Of a stretch of 28,591 nucleotides of DNA, positions 1 through 7,654 are shown in pieces; position 1 is the first letter of the stretch, and each line of letters opens with the position of its first letter. The notes below the pieces were generated by a model. It did no database searches and was not told the origin of the DNA. It worked only from the letters and a program-made list of their open reading frames with translations. The position numbers and the translations under genes are program-made. Origin of the DNA: a virus; the IMG/VR virus record IMGVR_UViG_3300037071_005581, positions 1 to 28,591 of that record; one strand, written 5' to 3'.

Positions 1-3000
1 GGCGGGGAGCAGGCGCGGCTGTCGAACAGCTGGATCGTGCGCAAGGTGAAGGTCGCGAACGAGAACCGCTTGGAGATCTTCACCTCCTACATCGCTCCGT
101 CTGAGGCCGCGCTCCTGAAGCAGCAGGGCGCCTTCGTCGAGCGCATCCAGTACCGCGATCGACTGTTCATCCCCACCGGCGACCATGCGGTGTTCGAGCG
201 CATCACCCGTGGCTCCAACCATCCGGTCGTCGAGTTCTTCGGCGGCGAGGGAAAGCTGTCGCTCCCGAAGGGGTGGGGCGTTGCCGAGGCCCAGAAAGGT
301 TTCGGGGCGCGCACCGTCGAGCAGGTCGAGCGCTTCGCGCAGGCCCTGAGCAAGCAATGGAAGAACGCGCCGCCGATCGTCGTGGTGCGCAGCATCGCCG
401 ATCTTCCGTTCAAGGTCCCGGAGAAGGTGCGCGGCGCCTACTGGAACGGCAAGGTCTATCTCGTCGCCGACAACCTCGCCAGCAACAACGCCGTGCAGTA
501 CACGATCCTGCACGAAACGCTCGGCCACTACGGTCTCCACGGACTCCTCGGGGACCAGCTCGTCCCGATGATGAACCGGATCTACGCGACGAACGCGGCG
601 ATCCGGATCGCAGCCGACGAGCGCATGGCGACCTACGAGAAGCTCGGCCGCAAGCTCGATCGCGCGACGGCCACCGAGGAAGCCCTCGCCCACATGGCGG
701 GGCGCGGCGAGTGGTCTAGGGTGTCTGGCTGGCAGCTGCTGTTCGCGGCGATCCGCGCGGGCCTGCGCAAGATCGGCTTCAACCTGGGCCTGTCGAACGA
801 CGAGATCGCTTCCCTCCTCGCCAACGCACGGCGCTACGTGCGCGAGGGCGATGCAAGCACTAGCCCCGACGCGCACGCGCCCAAGCTCGCGCTCGGCCCG
901 ATCTTCACGCTGGCTGCGGACGGTCCGCTCGGCACGATCAAGCAGGAGCTCCTTGATCGCTTCGCCTTCGACGGCAAGCACATGTCGTGGATCAACCGCA
1001 CGATCAACACCCAGTACCACAAGGCCCAGATCAACGAGCACTACCGCAAGGTCTACCAAGGCGTGCAGCGCTACATCGCCGACGTGAACGCTATGGCGAA
1101 CGACGCTGCCGACGAAGCGGGCGAGAGAATTCTGCCGCGGATGCGCGACATCTCCGACGTGTGGTTCAACCCGTTCAAGTTCTCGAACTGGCAGAAGGAA
1201 CGGCAGCTGCAGCGGGACCTGAAGACCGTCGGCCAGGTGGTCTGGGCGGCAACCCTCGCCGACAAGCGCCCCACGGACTACGAGCTCTTTAAGGGGTTCA
1301 AAGCCGTGGTGCGCGACACCAAGGGCGATGTGGTCGGCGAGGTCGAGGCGCCGCCGCTGGAAGGCGACCAGCTCGAGCACTACCACCGGATCCGCGCCGC
1401 GATCGACCTCTCGCTCGACCAGGCCGGGGCCTCCGAAATGGTGAAGATTGCTCGCGACGAGGCGATGGAGCGTCATCTCCCGTCGATCGAGGAAGCGCGC
1501 AAGAATGCGAAGGACGACCCGCGCAACGCCGCCGCGATCCTGACCGCCGCGCTGCAGGAGCGCTTGGAGACGATCGAGGACCGGCGGGCGGACGAGAGCA
1601 TGTCGCCGGTGCTCCTCGACCGCTACAAGGAATCGACCGAGGCCACGCTCAAGGCGATCGAGGACAAGGCCGCGCTCGTCATCAAGCTGCAGGACGAGGG
1701 TTACGCGCCGCTCATGCGCTTCGGCCGCTACACGGCAAAGGTGATCGAGCGCACGCGCGGCGTGGAGAACGTCCTCTACTTCGGGATGTTCGAGAGCATG
1801 AAGGACGCCAACAAGACCGGCCGCGACATGCTGGTCGAGCTGCAGCTCGATCACCCCGAGGCGGTGCTCGTCAACAACACAATGGACACCGAGAGCTGGA
1901 AGCAGATGCGCGGGCTCTCTCTCGACACGCTGCAGGCCTTCGCCGACGTCACCGGGATCGACGCGGACATGGCGGTGCAGGAGTACCTCAAGATGGCGAT
2001 CGCCTCGCGCTCGGCGATGAAGCGGCTGATCCACCGCAAGGGGATAAAGGGCTATGACGAGGACGTGCAACGCGTGCTCGCGACCTTCGTCACCAGTCAG
2101 GCCCGCTTCGCGGCGCGCAACTACCACTTCGGCGAGCTCGTCGCGGCGACCCAGGCGATCCCGGAGGGCGACACCCGGGCCGAGGCCTCGAAGTTGACCG
2201 GCTACGTGCAGAACCCCGGCGAGGAGGCGCAGGGGCTCCGGGGCTTCCTGTTCACCCAGTTCCTCGGCGGCTCGATCGCCTCGGCGCTCACCAACATCAC
2301 GCAGCCGATTCTGATGACGCTGCCGTATCTCTCGCAGTACGAGCCCGCCACGGGGCTCGCCGGGATCGTGAAGGCGCCCGCGGCGGCCAGCATTGCTCTC
2401 GCCAAGGCGCTCAAGGTGATCGCCAAGGGCACGACCGACCCGAGGTTGCGCGAGGCGCTCGACGTCGCCGCCAAGGAAGGTCACACCGAACCGCAGGAGA
2501 TCCACCAGCTCTACGCGGAGTCGATCCGCTCGGGGCTGGGCGGACGCAACCTGCAGGCGCGCAAAGCCCTGCGGCTGTGGTCGTCGATGTTCAGCCTTTC
2601 GGAGAGCTTCAACCGCAGGATTACCTTCATCGCCGCCTTCGAGCTCGCGAGCCAGCCGGGGATGATGGTCGCGATCAACGCGAAGCGTGCCGAGCAGGGG
2701 CGCGACGCGTTCGCCGGTCCGTACAGCTTCGCGGTCAACGCGATCAACGATACGCAGGGCGTCTACAACAAGGGCAACCGGCCCAACTGGGCGCGCGGCG
2801 GGATCGGCGCGACGGTGTTCACGTTCAAGCAATTCTCGATCGCCTACGTCGAGTTTCTGACCCGGCTCCCACCGCGCGAGAAGGCGATTGCGCTGGCGAT
2901 CCTCGTCATGGCGGCCGGCGCCGAGGGGCTCCCGTTCGAGGACGACCTGGTCGACCTCTGGGACACGATATGGCAGGCGATGGGCTTCTCAAGCAATGCG

Positions 3001-3717
3001 AAGAAATCCATCCGCAAATGGGCCACACAGACCCTCGGCGAGGCCGGCGGCGGCTTCCTCACCGGAGGACTCTCCGGACTCCCCGGATCGCCCATAGACG
3101 TTTCTGGGCGGCTTGGCGTGGGCAATCTGATCCCCGGGACGGCGCTATTCGCCCGCAGCACGCAGGACGCCACGCAGGAGATCACCCAGGCCCTCGGCCC
3201 GATCGGCTCGGTACTGGTGAGCGCGCGGCAGGCGTTCGCCGCGGCCGAGGCGGGGCAGCTCGCGAGCGCCACCTACAACGTGGTGCCCAAGGCGATCCGC
3301 GACGCGATGCAGGCGATGGACATGGCCCAGACCGGCTACTACCGGGATCTCAAGGGCCGTCGCGGTATCGACGTCAGCGGCGTCGACGCGGCGTTCAAGG
3401 CGATCGGGCTACAGCCCTACGACGTGGCGCAGGAGGGCAAGCGGCGGAGCGACATCCAGCAGGACATCGCGCTTCACAACGTCGTCGAGGCTGGGATCGC
3501 GGACCGCTGGGCGCGCGGCATCTTCGAGAAGGACCCCGCTGAGGTCGAGAAGGCGATCAAGGAGTTGTTCGCTTGGAACCAGAAGAACCCCGACCTGCCG
3601 ATCGCGATCACCCCAGCGCAGATCCGGGAGCGGGTGCAGAAGGCCCTGCAGCCTGCTGATGTGCGGCAGATGAAGCAGACTCCCAGAGAAATCCGGGGCC
3701 AAGAATTCCAGCGATGA
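1..3717 (+). CDS. Large polyvalent virion/ejection-type protein, 5' partial
   Basis: The frame is open from the first base, so the true start lies upstream; the first in-frame GTG is at 37. About 1238 residues are visible. A zinc-peptidase-like motif HETLGHYGLHG (HExxGH) starts at base 511. Near base 2775 is the segment NRPNWARGGIGATVFTFKQF, followed by hydrophobic stretches. HExxGHxGL and the RPxxxRG...FxFK region are features I associate with large polyvalent phage proteins of the LPD/PLxRFG type, which are injected or internal virion proteins in podovirus-like phages. The middle is long, charged and helical. It ends with a Gln/Arg-rich tail. Its place at the end of a rightward block, just before the leftward recombination operon, suits the last structural gene of the virion module. 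A peptidase role is inferred from the motif only. Confidence 0.8.
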   Translation, partial: GGEQARLSNSWIVRKVKVANENRLEIFTSYIAPSEAALLKQQGAFVERIQYRDRLFIPTGDHAVFERITRGSNHPVVEFFGGEGKLSLPKGWGVAEAQKGFGARTVEQVERFAQALSKQWKNAPPIVVVRSIADLPFKVPEKVRGAYWNGKVYLVADNLASNNAVQYTILHETLGHYGLHGLLGDQLVPMMNRIYATNAAIRIAADERMATYEKLGRKLDRATATEEALAHMAGRGEWSRVSGWQLLFAAIRAGLRKIGFNLGLSNDEIASLLANARRYVREGDASTSPDAHAPKLALGPIFTLAADGPLGTIKQELLDRFAFDGKHMSWINRTINTQYHKAQINEHYRKVYQGVQRYIADVNAMANDAADEAGERILPRMRDISDVWFNPFKFSNWQKERQLQRDLKTVGQVVWAATLADKRPTDYELFKGFKAVVRDTKGDVVGEVEAPPLEGDQLEHYHRIRAAIDLSLDQAGASEMVKIARDEAMERHLPSIEEARKNAKDDPRNAAAILTAALQERLETIEDRRADESMSPVLLDRYKESTEATLKAIEDKAALVIKLQDEGYAPLMRFGRYTAKVIERTRGVENVLYFGMFESMKDANKTGRDMLVELQLDHPEAVLVNNTMDTESWKQMRGLSLDTLQAFADVTGIDADMAVQEYLKMAIASRSAMKRLIHRKGIKGYDEDVQRVLATFVTSQARFAARNYHFGELVAATQAIPEGDTRAEASKLTGYVQNPGEEAQGLRGFLFTQFLGGSIASALTNITQPILMTLPYLSQYEPATGLAGIVKAPAAASIALAKALKVIAKGTTDPRLREALDVAAKEGHTEPQEIHQLYAESIRSGLGGRNLQARKALRLWSSMFSLSESFNRRITFIAAFELASQPGMMVAINAKRAEQGRDAFAGPYSFAVNAINDTQGVYNKGNRPNWARGGIGATVFTFKQFSIAYVEFLTRLPPREKAIALAILVMAAGAEGLPFEDDLVDLWDTIWQAMGFSSNAKKSIRKWATQTLGEAGGGFLTGGLSGLPGSPIDVSGRLGVGNLIPGTALFARSTQDATQEITQALGPIGSVLVSARQAFAAAEAGQLASATYNVVPKAIRDAMQAMDMAQTGYYRDLKGRRGIDVSGVDAAFKAIGLQPYDVAQEGKRRSDIQQDIALHNVVEAGIADRWARGIFEKDPAEVEKAIKELFAWNQKNPDLPIAITPAQIRERVQKALQPADVRQMKQTPREIRGQEFQR

Positions 3718-3724
3718 GAACAAG

Positions 3725-4069
3725 GTGCGCACCGCGGGGGCAACGCAAAAAAGCGTGCTTGCCGGGGCCTCGGAAGTCCCACCTGCCGTCGGGGAGACGC
3801 ACGGCGCTCGTCTTGTCCCCCATCTGCCAACGCATGTTGCAGAGTACGGTGCGCTTCGAGCGCTTCGCTCGCTTCACTTGAGCCCCTGGCACTACGTCCC
3901 GGCCGTCGCGACGGTCGGGATGATGGTGCTCGTTCCCCAGACGATCATCGGGGTGGTGCTGTTTGTGGCGTGCTACCTTGCGGTGGTTGCCCTGCTTGAA
4001 TCGCTCGGCCGATCCGCTCGAGGGCCCAGCGCGCCTCGGCCTGCGAAGCGGGCTCGGTCAGGATCTTGA
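3725..4069 (+). CDS. Small membrane protein, unknown (possible holin-like)
   Basis: A GTG start lies 7 nt after the stop of the giant virion gene. The 114-residue product has a polar N-terminal half and then a strongly hydrophobic segment, roughly residues 56-92 (YVPAVATVGMMVLVP then IIGVVLFVACYLAVVALL), enough for one or two membrane passes. A basic Arg/Pro/Ser tail follows. The last 125 nt overlap the 3' end of the leftward gene ending at 3945, so one of the two C-terminal tails may be an artefact. No ribosome binding site stands out. The hydrophobic block argues that the rightward frame is used. Function is not recognisable; a holin or other inner-membrane role is a guess from size and topology. 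Confidence 0.5.
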   Translation: MRTAGATQKSVLAGASEVPPAVGETHGARLVPHLPTHVAEYGALRALRSLHLSPWHYVPAVATVGMMVLVPQTIIGVVLFVACYLAVVALLESLGRSARGPSAPRPAKRARSGS

Positions 4070-4226
4070 CCGGCTCTCCCTCTTGGTTCTGGACCGTGAT
4101 CGTCATCACCGAAATGAAGCGCAACGCCTGAACCGCGATCGCGAGCGCTTCGTTCGCCTTCTCCCGCGACAGGTCGTACGTCCCGACCCCCTTCGCCACC
4201 AGCACAGTTTTCTTCTGCTCGTCCAT
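3945..4226 (-). CDS. Hypothetical protein, last gene of recombination operon
   Basis: The 93-residue product begins MDEQKKTVLVAKGVGTYDL. Its ATG shares one base with the stop of the upstream bet gene (TGATG), so it is probably translated by coupling; longer in-frame starts would run into bet. The N-terminal two thirds looks like a compact alpha/beta domain containing ALAIAVQALRFISVMTITVQ. The C-terminus is Gln/Pro-rich and low complexity. I do not recognise a family. Its place at the end of the exo-bet operon suggests an accessory to recombination, but nothing in the sequence proves that. The 3' end overlaps the opposite-strand membrane gene. Confidence 0.6.
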   Translation of the reverse strand: MDEQKKTVLVAKGVGTYDLSREKANEALAIAVQALRFISVMTITVQNQEGEPVKILTEPASQAEARWALERIGRAIQAGQPPQGSTPQTAPPR

Positions 4227-5218
4227 CACGGGGCAGTCGCAGTTGCAGCGCCGCCGCTTTCGAGCGTCTCCGTCACAGGGCCGAGACCGCTCATAACCCG
4301 ATCCTTCGCCTGTTTGTAGGCCGTGTTGGCGAGGGACTGTTCCTCCTCGCGCTTCAGCGCGCGCGCCGCATCGCACGCTTCCGCGAGGGCCTCTTTCGTC
4401 TGCGCCTTCTGGAACATTCCGACGATCTCACCGACGGTGAATCCTTCGTTCGGGTTGGCCTGTGACGGCGGAGCCTTCGGCTGCCCGACGTCGATCGGGG
4501 GTGTTCCTTTCTTGATGCGGTCCTTCAGCTTGTCAGCGGTCTTCGCTGGCGGCGGGGCTTCCGTCTGGACGTTGCTGATGATCTCGCCGGTTTCGTTGTC
4601 GATCACCTTCCCCGCCATTTCATCTGCCGTAGGCGCCGCCCCAACCTCGGGGAACGCGCGCCGCAGCGCCAATGCCTCGGCGCACTTCTCGAGCTGCCCG
4701 AACGGGCGCTTTGACCACATCGCATTGGGCGTATCCGACTCGCGCGACTTCGTCGCGTAGGATTCCAGCCAGTACACCTTGCCGCTGGAAAACGCTACCC
4801 GCTCTCCCTGCACGATCCGATACACCGTCACCGAACACCACTCGGGATAGGCGACGCCCTTGGGTCCCCACGCTCCCGTCACCTTCTCGCCGAACACGCC
4901 TTCGTCGACACCGGCGAACGCACCCGTGCGCGCAGCTTGCGTGCGATACAAACCTACTCCCGGCATCACCACGTCGCGCCACTCATAGTCGTTCGACTTC
5001 GCCTTCTTCACGTTCATCGGGACGATGTGATAGGGCTTCTGGAACGGGTCCAGATGTTGCGCTCGGCACACGTTCACTACGAGCTTGACGCTCGGCAGCG
5101 CCGCTCCGGGGTAGCACGTCGATTCGAGCGCCGCGAGCAGCTCGGCCTCGGGCATCGCAAACGCGGGGACGCTCACTTGCGCGAGCGCGGCGACCGCCGT
5201 GGTCTTTGGTTCGTTCAT
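4226..5218 (-). CDS. bet: Phage recombinase Bet (RecT/Red-beta family)
   Basis: This is a single-strand annealing protein that would anneal complementary strands exposed by the Exo nuclease encoded upstream, acting in the cytoplasm during phage recombination and replication. The product is 330 residues. The conserved core runs through LVVNVCRAQHLDPFQKPYHI, the GVGLYRTQAARTG segment, EWCSVTVYR and the PFGQLEKCAEALALRRAFPE segment, which are typical of the Bet/RecT family. The C-terminal third is Pro/Lys-rich and variable. I chose the ATG at 5218 because AAGGAG sits 7 nt upstream and because this start overlaps the previous stop by 4 nt (ATGA); a longer frame to 5332 crosses the neighbouring gene. 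Family assignment is from recognition of the sequence; partnership with Exo is inferred from operon order. Confidence 0.92.
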   Translation of the reverse strand: MNEPKTTAVAALAQVSVPAFAMPEAELLAALESTCYPGAALPSVKLVVNVCRAQHLDPFQKPYHIVPMNVKKAKSNDYEWRDVVMPGVGLYRTQAARTGAFAGVDEGVFGEKVTGAWGPKGVAYPEWCSVTVYRIVQGERVAFSSGKVYWLESYATKSRESDTPNAMWSKRPFGQLEKCAEALALRRAFPEVGAAPTADEMAGKVIDNETGEIISNVQTEAPPPAKTADKLKDRIKKGTPPIDVGQPKAPPSQANPNEGFTVGEIVGMFQKAQTKEALAEACDAARALKREEEQSLANTAYKQAKDRVMSGLGPVTETLESGGAATATAP

Positions 5219-5400
5219 GTTTTCTCCTTGGTGGTGGGAAATGCGTTCGGGCAGTACGGTGGCAGCGCGGCCCGGGCGCGCATCAAGATCTGCCGTGGCG
5301 GTGCTTGCGGCTCTCCGCGTTCGTTCATGCACGCCCCGACGAGGCGATCCAACGTGAGCGACAGCACACGCAGTGCGTGCTGTAGTACCTCGTCGCTCAT
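5215..5400 (-). CDS. Small hypothetical protein between exo and bet
   Basis: The 61-residue product starts MSDEVLQHALRVLSLTLDR. Both ends overlap neighbours by 4 nt: its ATG overlaps the preceding stop and its TGA overlaps the bet start, so it sits in a coupled chain. The N-terminal half is helical and the C-terminal half is basic and Pro-rich. No cysteine pair, membrane segment or recognisable family. Conservation of the coupling on both sides is the main reason to accept it as a gene. Confidence 0.65.
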   Translation of the reverse strand: MSDEVLQHALRVLSLTLDRLVGACMNERGEPQAPPRQILMRARAALPPYCPNAFPTTKEKT

Positions 5401-5567
5401 TCTGCGGGCGGCGGCGTCCAGCCGTTCAGCTTCGCCCAGTCTTCGAGCTGGGCGCGGTCGTAGACGTCCTGCGGTTGCAGGTTGGTCGCGATCCATTCCA
5501 GTGTTGCTTGATACACGCCCTCGAAACAGGCTTGGGCGAATCGTCCCTCTGGTGCTTCCTCAGCCAT
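5397..5567 (-). CDS. Small hypothetical acidic/aromatic protein
   Basis: The 56-residue product starts MAEEAPEGRFAQACFEGVYQ and contains YDRAQLEDWAKLNGW near its end. The start lies 8 nt inside the 3' end of exo and the stop overlaps the next start (ATGA). A longer start at 5594 would lie deeper within exo and is less likely. Trp- and Tyr-rich helices could mediate protein contact. No family is recognised; a helper role for the adjacent recombination proteins is possible from position only. Confidence 0.65.
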   Translation of the reverse strand: MAEEAPEGRFAQACFEGVYQATLEWIATNLQPQDVYDRAQLEDWAKLNGWTPPPAE

Positions 5568-6462
5568 CACTCCCTCCCTTCTTGAAGCGCACATCCATCA
5601 CCATCGTCTCGTCGACGGTATAGCCCTTGCGCTTGATCAGCTTGCGTTCGAGATTCGTGCCGTTGAACTTGAGGATCGCGCCGTTGCCGAGCGCTTCGAG
5701 CATGTGCGCCTTCGCACCCTCGGCCACCTTCTCGTACTGCGAAACTTTCAGTTGGGCCTGCTGGAACACGAAGCGCCAATGTTCGAGGTCCTGGTCGGCG
5801 ACCACGATCGAGCCGTCGGTTCCCGCATACACGCGCTTCACGATCTCAAGGGCGCGCGCGTTGGAGAGGTCGATCGGTGGCGGGACGCCGGGAATCACGT
5901 GGTCGTACCAGAACGCGTGCGTCTTCTCGATGATGATCTGGTCCCAGTCGGGGTCGCGCACCAGCTCGTAGAGCCGGAGGTCGTCCCCGCCGAAGTAACC
6001 GGCCACCGTCCACACGGGGTAGCCCTTGACCAGCATGTAGGTCATCGGCTGCGGCATGTAGTAGTCGGGGATCTCGTCGGTGAGGCTCGCGCCCCAGTTG
6101 CGCGCCGCCCGGGCCCCGACGTTCTTCAACTCCACCCCGCGCTCCTCACCCACGACATCACGGTCGATGTGGATCGTGAGCCAGTCGTGCTTGGGGTGGG
6201 AGAGCGTCAGATTGCAGCGCCGGAGCTTCACCGGCTTGTTCCACAACCGGCCCATGTGCTTCGCCGCGAGCTCGGCGATACCGTCCTCCAGCACATTGCC
6301 CGCCTCGACCTTCCGGTTCTCGGACAGGTCTTCCACTTCGATCGTCCCCCGCTTTTCGTGGTACAGCTCGACCGCCGACTTGAACGGGTTCAGCCCGAGA
6401 ATCGTCGCGACGTCCGAGCCACCGACCTTACGGGCGGCCAGTTGTTCCTTAGTGAGGGCCAT
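5560..6462 (-). CDS. exo: YqaJ/lambda-Exo-type recombination exonuclease
   Basis: This is the 5'-3' double-strand DNA exonuclease partner of Bet; it would resect DNA ends to leave the 3' strand that Bet anneals. The 300-residue product opens with KVGGSDVATILGLNPFKSAV, the classic N-terminal signature of YqaJ-type phage nucleases. The catalytic PD-(D/E)xK core is visible as GNVLEDGIAEL near residues 56-65, D100 in HIDRD, and E111-x-K113 in GVELKN. Length is normal for the family. The start overlaps the previous gene by 14 nt. The C-terminus carries a helical pair around residues 225-260, as in relatives. Operon position directly supports pairing with bet. Confidence 0.92.
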   Translation of the reverse strand: MALTKEQLAARKVGGSDVATILGLNPFKSAVELYHEKRGTIEVEDLSENRKVEAGNVLEDGIAELAAKHMGRLWNKPVKLRRCNLTLSHPKHDWLTIHIDRDVVGEERGVELKNVGARAARNWGASLTDEIPDYYMPQPMTYMLVKGYPVWTVAGYFGGDDLRLYELVRDPDWDQIIIEKTHAFWYDHVIPGVPPPIDLSNARALEIVKRVYAGTDGSIVVADQDLEHWRFVFQQAQLKVSQYEKVAEGAKAHMLEALGNGAILKFNGTNLERKLIKRKGYTVDETMVMDVRFKKGGSDG

Positions 6463-6718
6463 GCGCCTTCCTCGCTTTCTTCGCCTTCTTCACCGGCGGC
6501 GGCAACAGCTTCGCCTCGATCTTGAGGATGCGCTTGTGGATCTCGTCCTGCAGCACCTCGGCGCGCTCGATCAGCACCTTGCAGCTGTGCTGGATGCCGA
6601 TCAACTCCGCTAGGGAGCGCCGCCCGAACTCTCTGTGACTCAGGTCGCGTCGCGCCTCGGCGACGTCGTCTGGTTCGTCTTCGATTTCTTTGCCTCGGTG
6701 GTGGAATGTGCTCATCAT
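6449..6718 (-). CDS. Hypothetical coiled-coil protein upstream of exo
   Basis: The 89-residue product starts MMSTFHHRGKEIEDEPDD. The middle, LAELIGIQHSCKVLIERAEVLQDEIHKRILKIEAKL, is strongly helical and coiled-coil-like; the tail is Lys/Pro-rich (PPPVKKAKKARKAHGPH), possibly nucleic-acid binding. GAGG lies 5 nt before the first ATG and 8 nt before the second, so either may be used; the first gives an ATGA overlap with the tiny gene upstream. No known family is recognised. Confidence 0.65.
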   Translation of the reverse strand: MMSTFHHRGKEIEDEPDDVAEARRDLSHREFGRRSLAELIGIQHSCKVLIERAEVLQDEIHKRILKIEAKLLPPPVKKAKKARKAHGPH

Positions 6719-6798
6719 TCTTTCCTCGGAAACCGCCGCATCAGTTCGTCGAGCAGCTCGGTTGCATCACGTCGCGTCGGATCGAAGCGGTAGTCCAT
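6715..6798 (-). CDS. 27-residue microprotein
   Basis: A very short frame, MDYRFDPTRRDATELLDELM then RRFPRKE, preceded by a good ribosome binding site (GGGAGAG then AA and ATG). Its TGA overlaps the ATG of the next gene, as elsewhere in this operon, and its 5' end overlaps the preceding gene by 32 nt. The site and the coupling support translation. It could serve as a coupling leader rather than a functional peptide. Function unknown. Confidence 0.45.
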   Translation of the reverse strand: MDYRFDPTRRDATELLDELMRRFPRKE

Positions 6799-6988
6799 TT
6801 CTCTCCCTCATGTGCCGCAGGAACTGCCCTTCGCTGCGACGGTTGGTGAGTTGGTTCGGCCAGTGCCGCAGCCATGCCCGGGCAGCGGCTACGGTCCGGT
6901 CGATCTCGCGGTTGCCCTCGGCGATCCGAGCGTCGATCGAGAGTTCGATCAGCCACAGCGCGTGGTTGATCTCGGCGTCGACGTTCAC
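6767..6988 (-). CDS. Hypothetical helical protein
   Basis: The 73-residue product begins with GTG and overlaps the upstream stop by 4 nt (GTGA). It starts MNVDAEINHALWLIELSIDA and continues with ARAWLRHWPNQLTNR, amphipathic helices rich in Trp and Arg, ending in a basic tail. No recognisable family. It is probably a real small early gene because of the exact stop/start overlap and because the other frames here make low-complexity Arg/Pro sequence. Confidence 0.6.
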   Translation of the reverse strand: MNVDAEINHALWLIELSIDARIAEGNREIDRTVAAARAWLRHWPNQLTNRRSEGQFLRHMRERNGLPLRSDAT

Positions 6989-7143
6989 GTGGACTTCTTG
7001 ATCGGGATGACCTGCCGCGTCAGCTTCGCGCCCTCGGCCGCGCGCTGCTGCTGCAGCTCCTTGCGTACCCTGGCGAAGGTCTTCCGGAGATCGGTCGAGG
7101 CGCTCGGGACGTACTTAAAGTCAGGATCGAGAATGGATTTCAT
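6985..7143 (-). CDS. First gene of leftward recombination operon, small basic protein
   Basis: The 52-residue product starts MKSILDPDFKYVPSASTDLR; ATG at 7143 was chosen because GGGAGGTGG lies just upstream. Longer frames to 7341 would begin upstream of the leftward promoter. The product has a charged helix (TFARVRKELQQQRAAEGAKL) and a basic C-terminus. It follows a leader of roughly 105 nt from the predicted promoter. Many leftward early operons begin with small host-interaction genes, but no family is recognised here. Confidence 0.65.
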   Translation of the reverse strand: MKSILDPDFKYVPSASTDLRKTFARVRKELQQQRAAEGAKLTRQVIPIKKST

Positions 7144-7254
7144 TTCATCCACCTCCCCGCGGAAGTGCCGGTCTCTCCCGGCTGCCCCGCCTGTTCCTAA
7201 CGCGGTGGGACCCCGGACTGGGGTGACGGCCATTCGCGCTTTCAGGACACTTCT

Positions 7255-7283
7255 ACTGTAATCCACACTTGACGGGTTTGCAA
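7255..7283 (-). promoter_or_regulatory. Predicted leftward early promoter (PL-like)
   Basis: Read leftward: TTGCAA at 7283-7278, a 17-nt spacer, then TACAGT at 7260-7255. Each hexamer matches the sigma-70 consensus at 4 of 6 positions. Predicted start is near 7248. It drives the exo-bet operon and overlaps the rightward promoter region, so one operator could control both. Confidence 0.5.
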
Positions 7284-7289
7284 GCGCTG

Positions 7290-7318
7290 TTGACGTTTCG
7301 GGATGAGGCGGGTAAAGT
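7290..7318 (+). promoter_or_regulatory. Predicted rightward early promoter (PR-like), leaderless
   Basis: TTGACG at 7290-7295, a 17-nt spacer, and TAAAGT at 7313-7318. Transcription should begin near 7325, practically at the ATG at 7326; no Shine-Dalgarno lies before that ATG. A second TTGACG starts at 7269, 21 bp (two helical turns) upstream, a candidate operator repeat for the Cro-like product. Confidence 0.55.
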
Positions 7319-7325
7319 CTCCGAC

Positions 7326-7571
7326 ATGACCTACGTGACACCCCAAGACGTGATCTCGCACTACGGCAACGGCAGCCCAGTCGATGCCGCCATCAAGCTA
7401 GGCCTCACCCGACAGACGATCCACACATGGATCAAAGCCGATTGGGTCCCTCTTGACTGGCAGCACTGGATCGAGCGCGATACCGCAGGGCGATACAAGG
7501 CCGATCCGCGGCGACCTAACGACCCACACCTGCGGAAAAATAAGGCGATAACCACCACGGCAACAGCGTAA
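7326..7571 (+). CDS. Cro/YdaS-like DNA-binding regulator
   Basis: The 81-residue product begins MTYVTPQDVISHYGNGSPVD and has a clear helix-turn-helix, DAAIKLGLTRQTIHTWIKAD (about residues 20-39), followed by a basic tail. The domain resembles the small Cro/YdaS-type regulators of lambdoid phages, which sense the intracellular state by binding the divergent operator between early operons. It is the first rightward gene, directly beside the divergent promoters, the usual place for Cro. ATG at 7326 is favoured over the in-frame upstream TTG at 7269, because the predicted transcript starts at about 7325 and the upstream residues (GLQALLTF...) do not fit the family. Confidence 0.75.
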   Translation: MTYVTPQDVISHYGNGSPVDAAIKLGLTRQTIHTWIKADWVPLDWQHWIERDTAGRYKADPRRPNDPHLRKNKAITTTATA

Positions 7572-7654
7572 TATTTCCGTGCCGGGAAAAGGTCGACGGA
7601 CCCTTCCTGCCGCTTTCAGGATACCGGCCTCATTTTCCCAAGCGGGGGATAGCT

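Noticed and set aside
3736-3774. Hairpin-like GCAACGC-A6-GCGTGC near the start of the small membrane gene
   Set aside because: The stem is short with a bulge and there is no T-tract; not a terminator.
7584-7639. GGGAAAA (7584) and TTTTCCC (7633) inverted repeat between the Cro-like and replication genes
   Set aside because: Seven base pairs with a 42-nt gap and no T-tract; too weak to call a terminator or operator.
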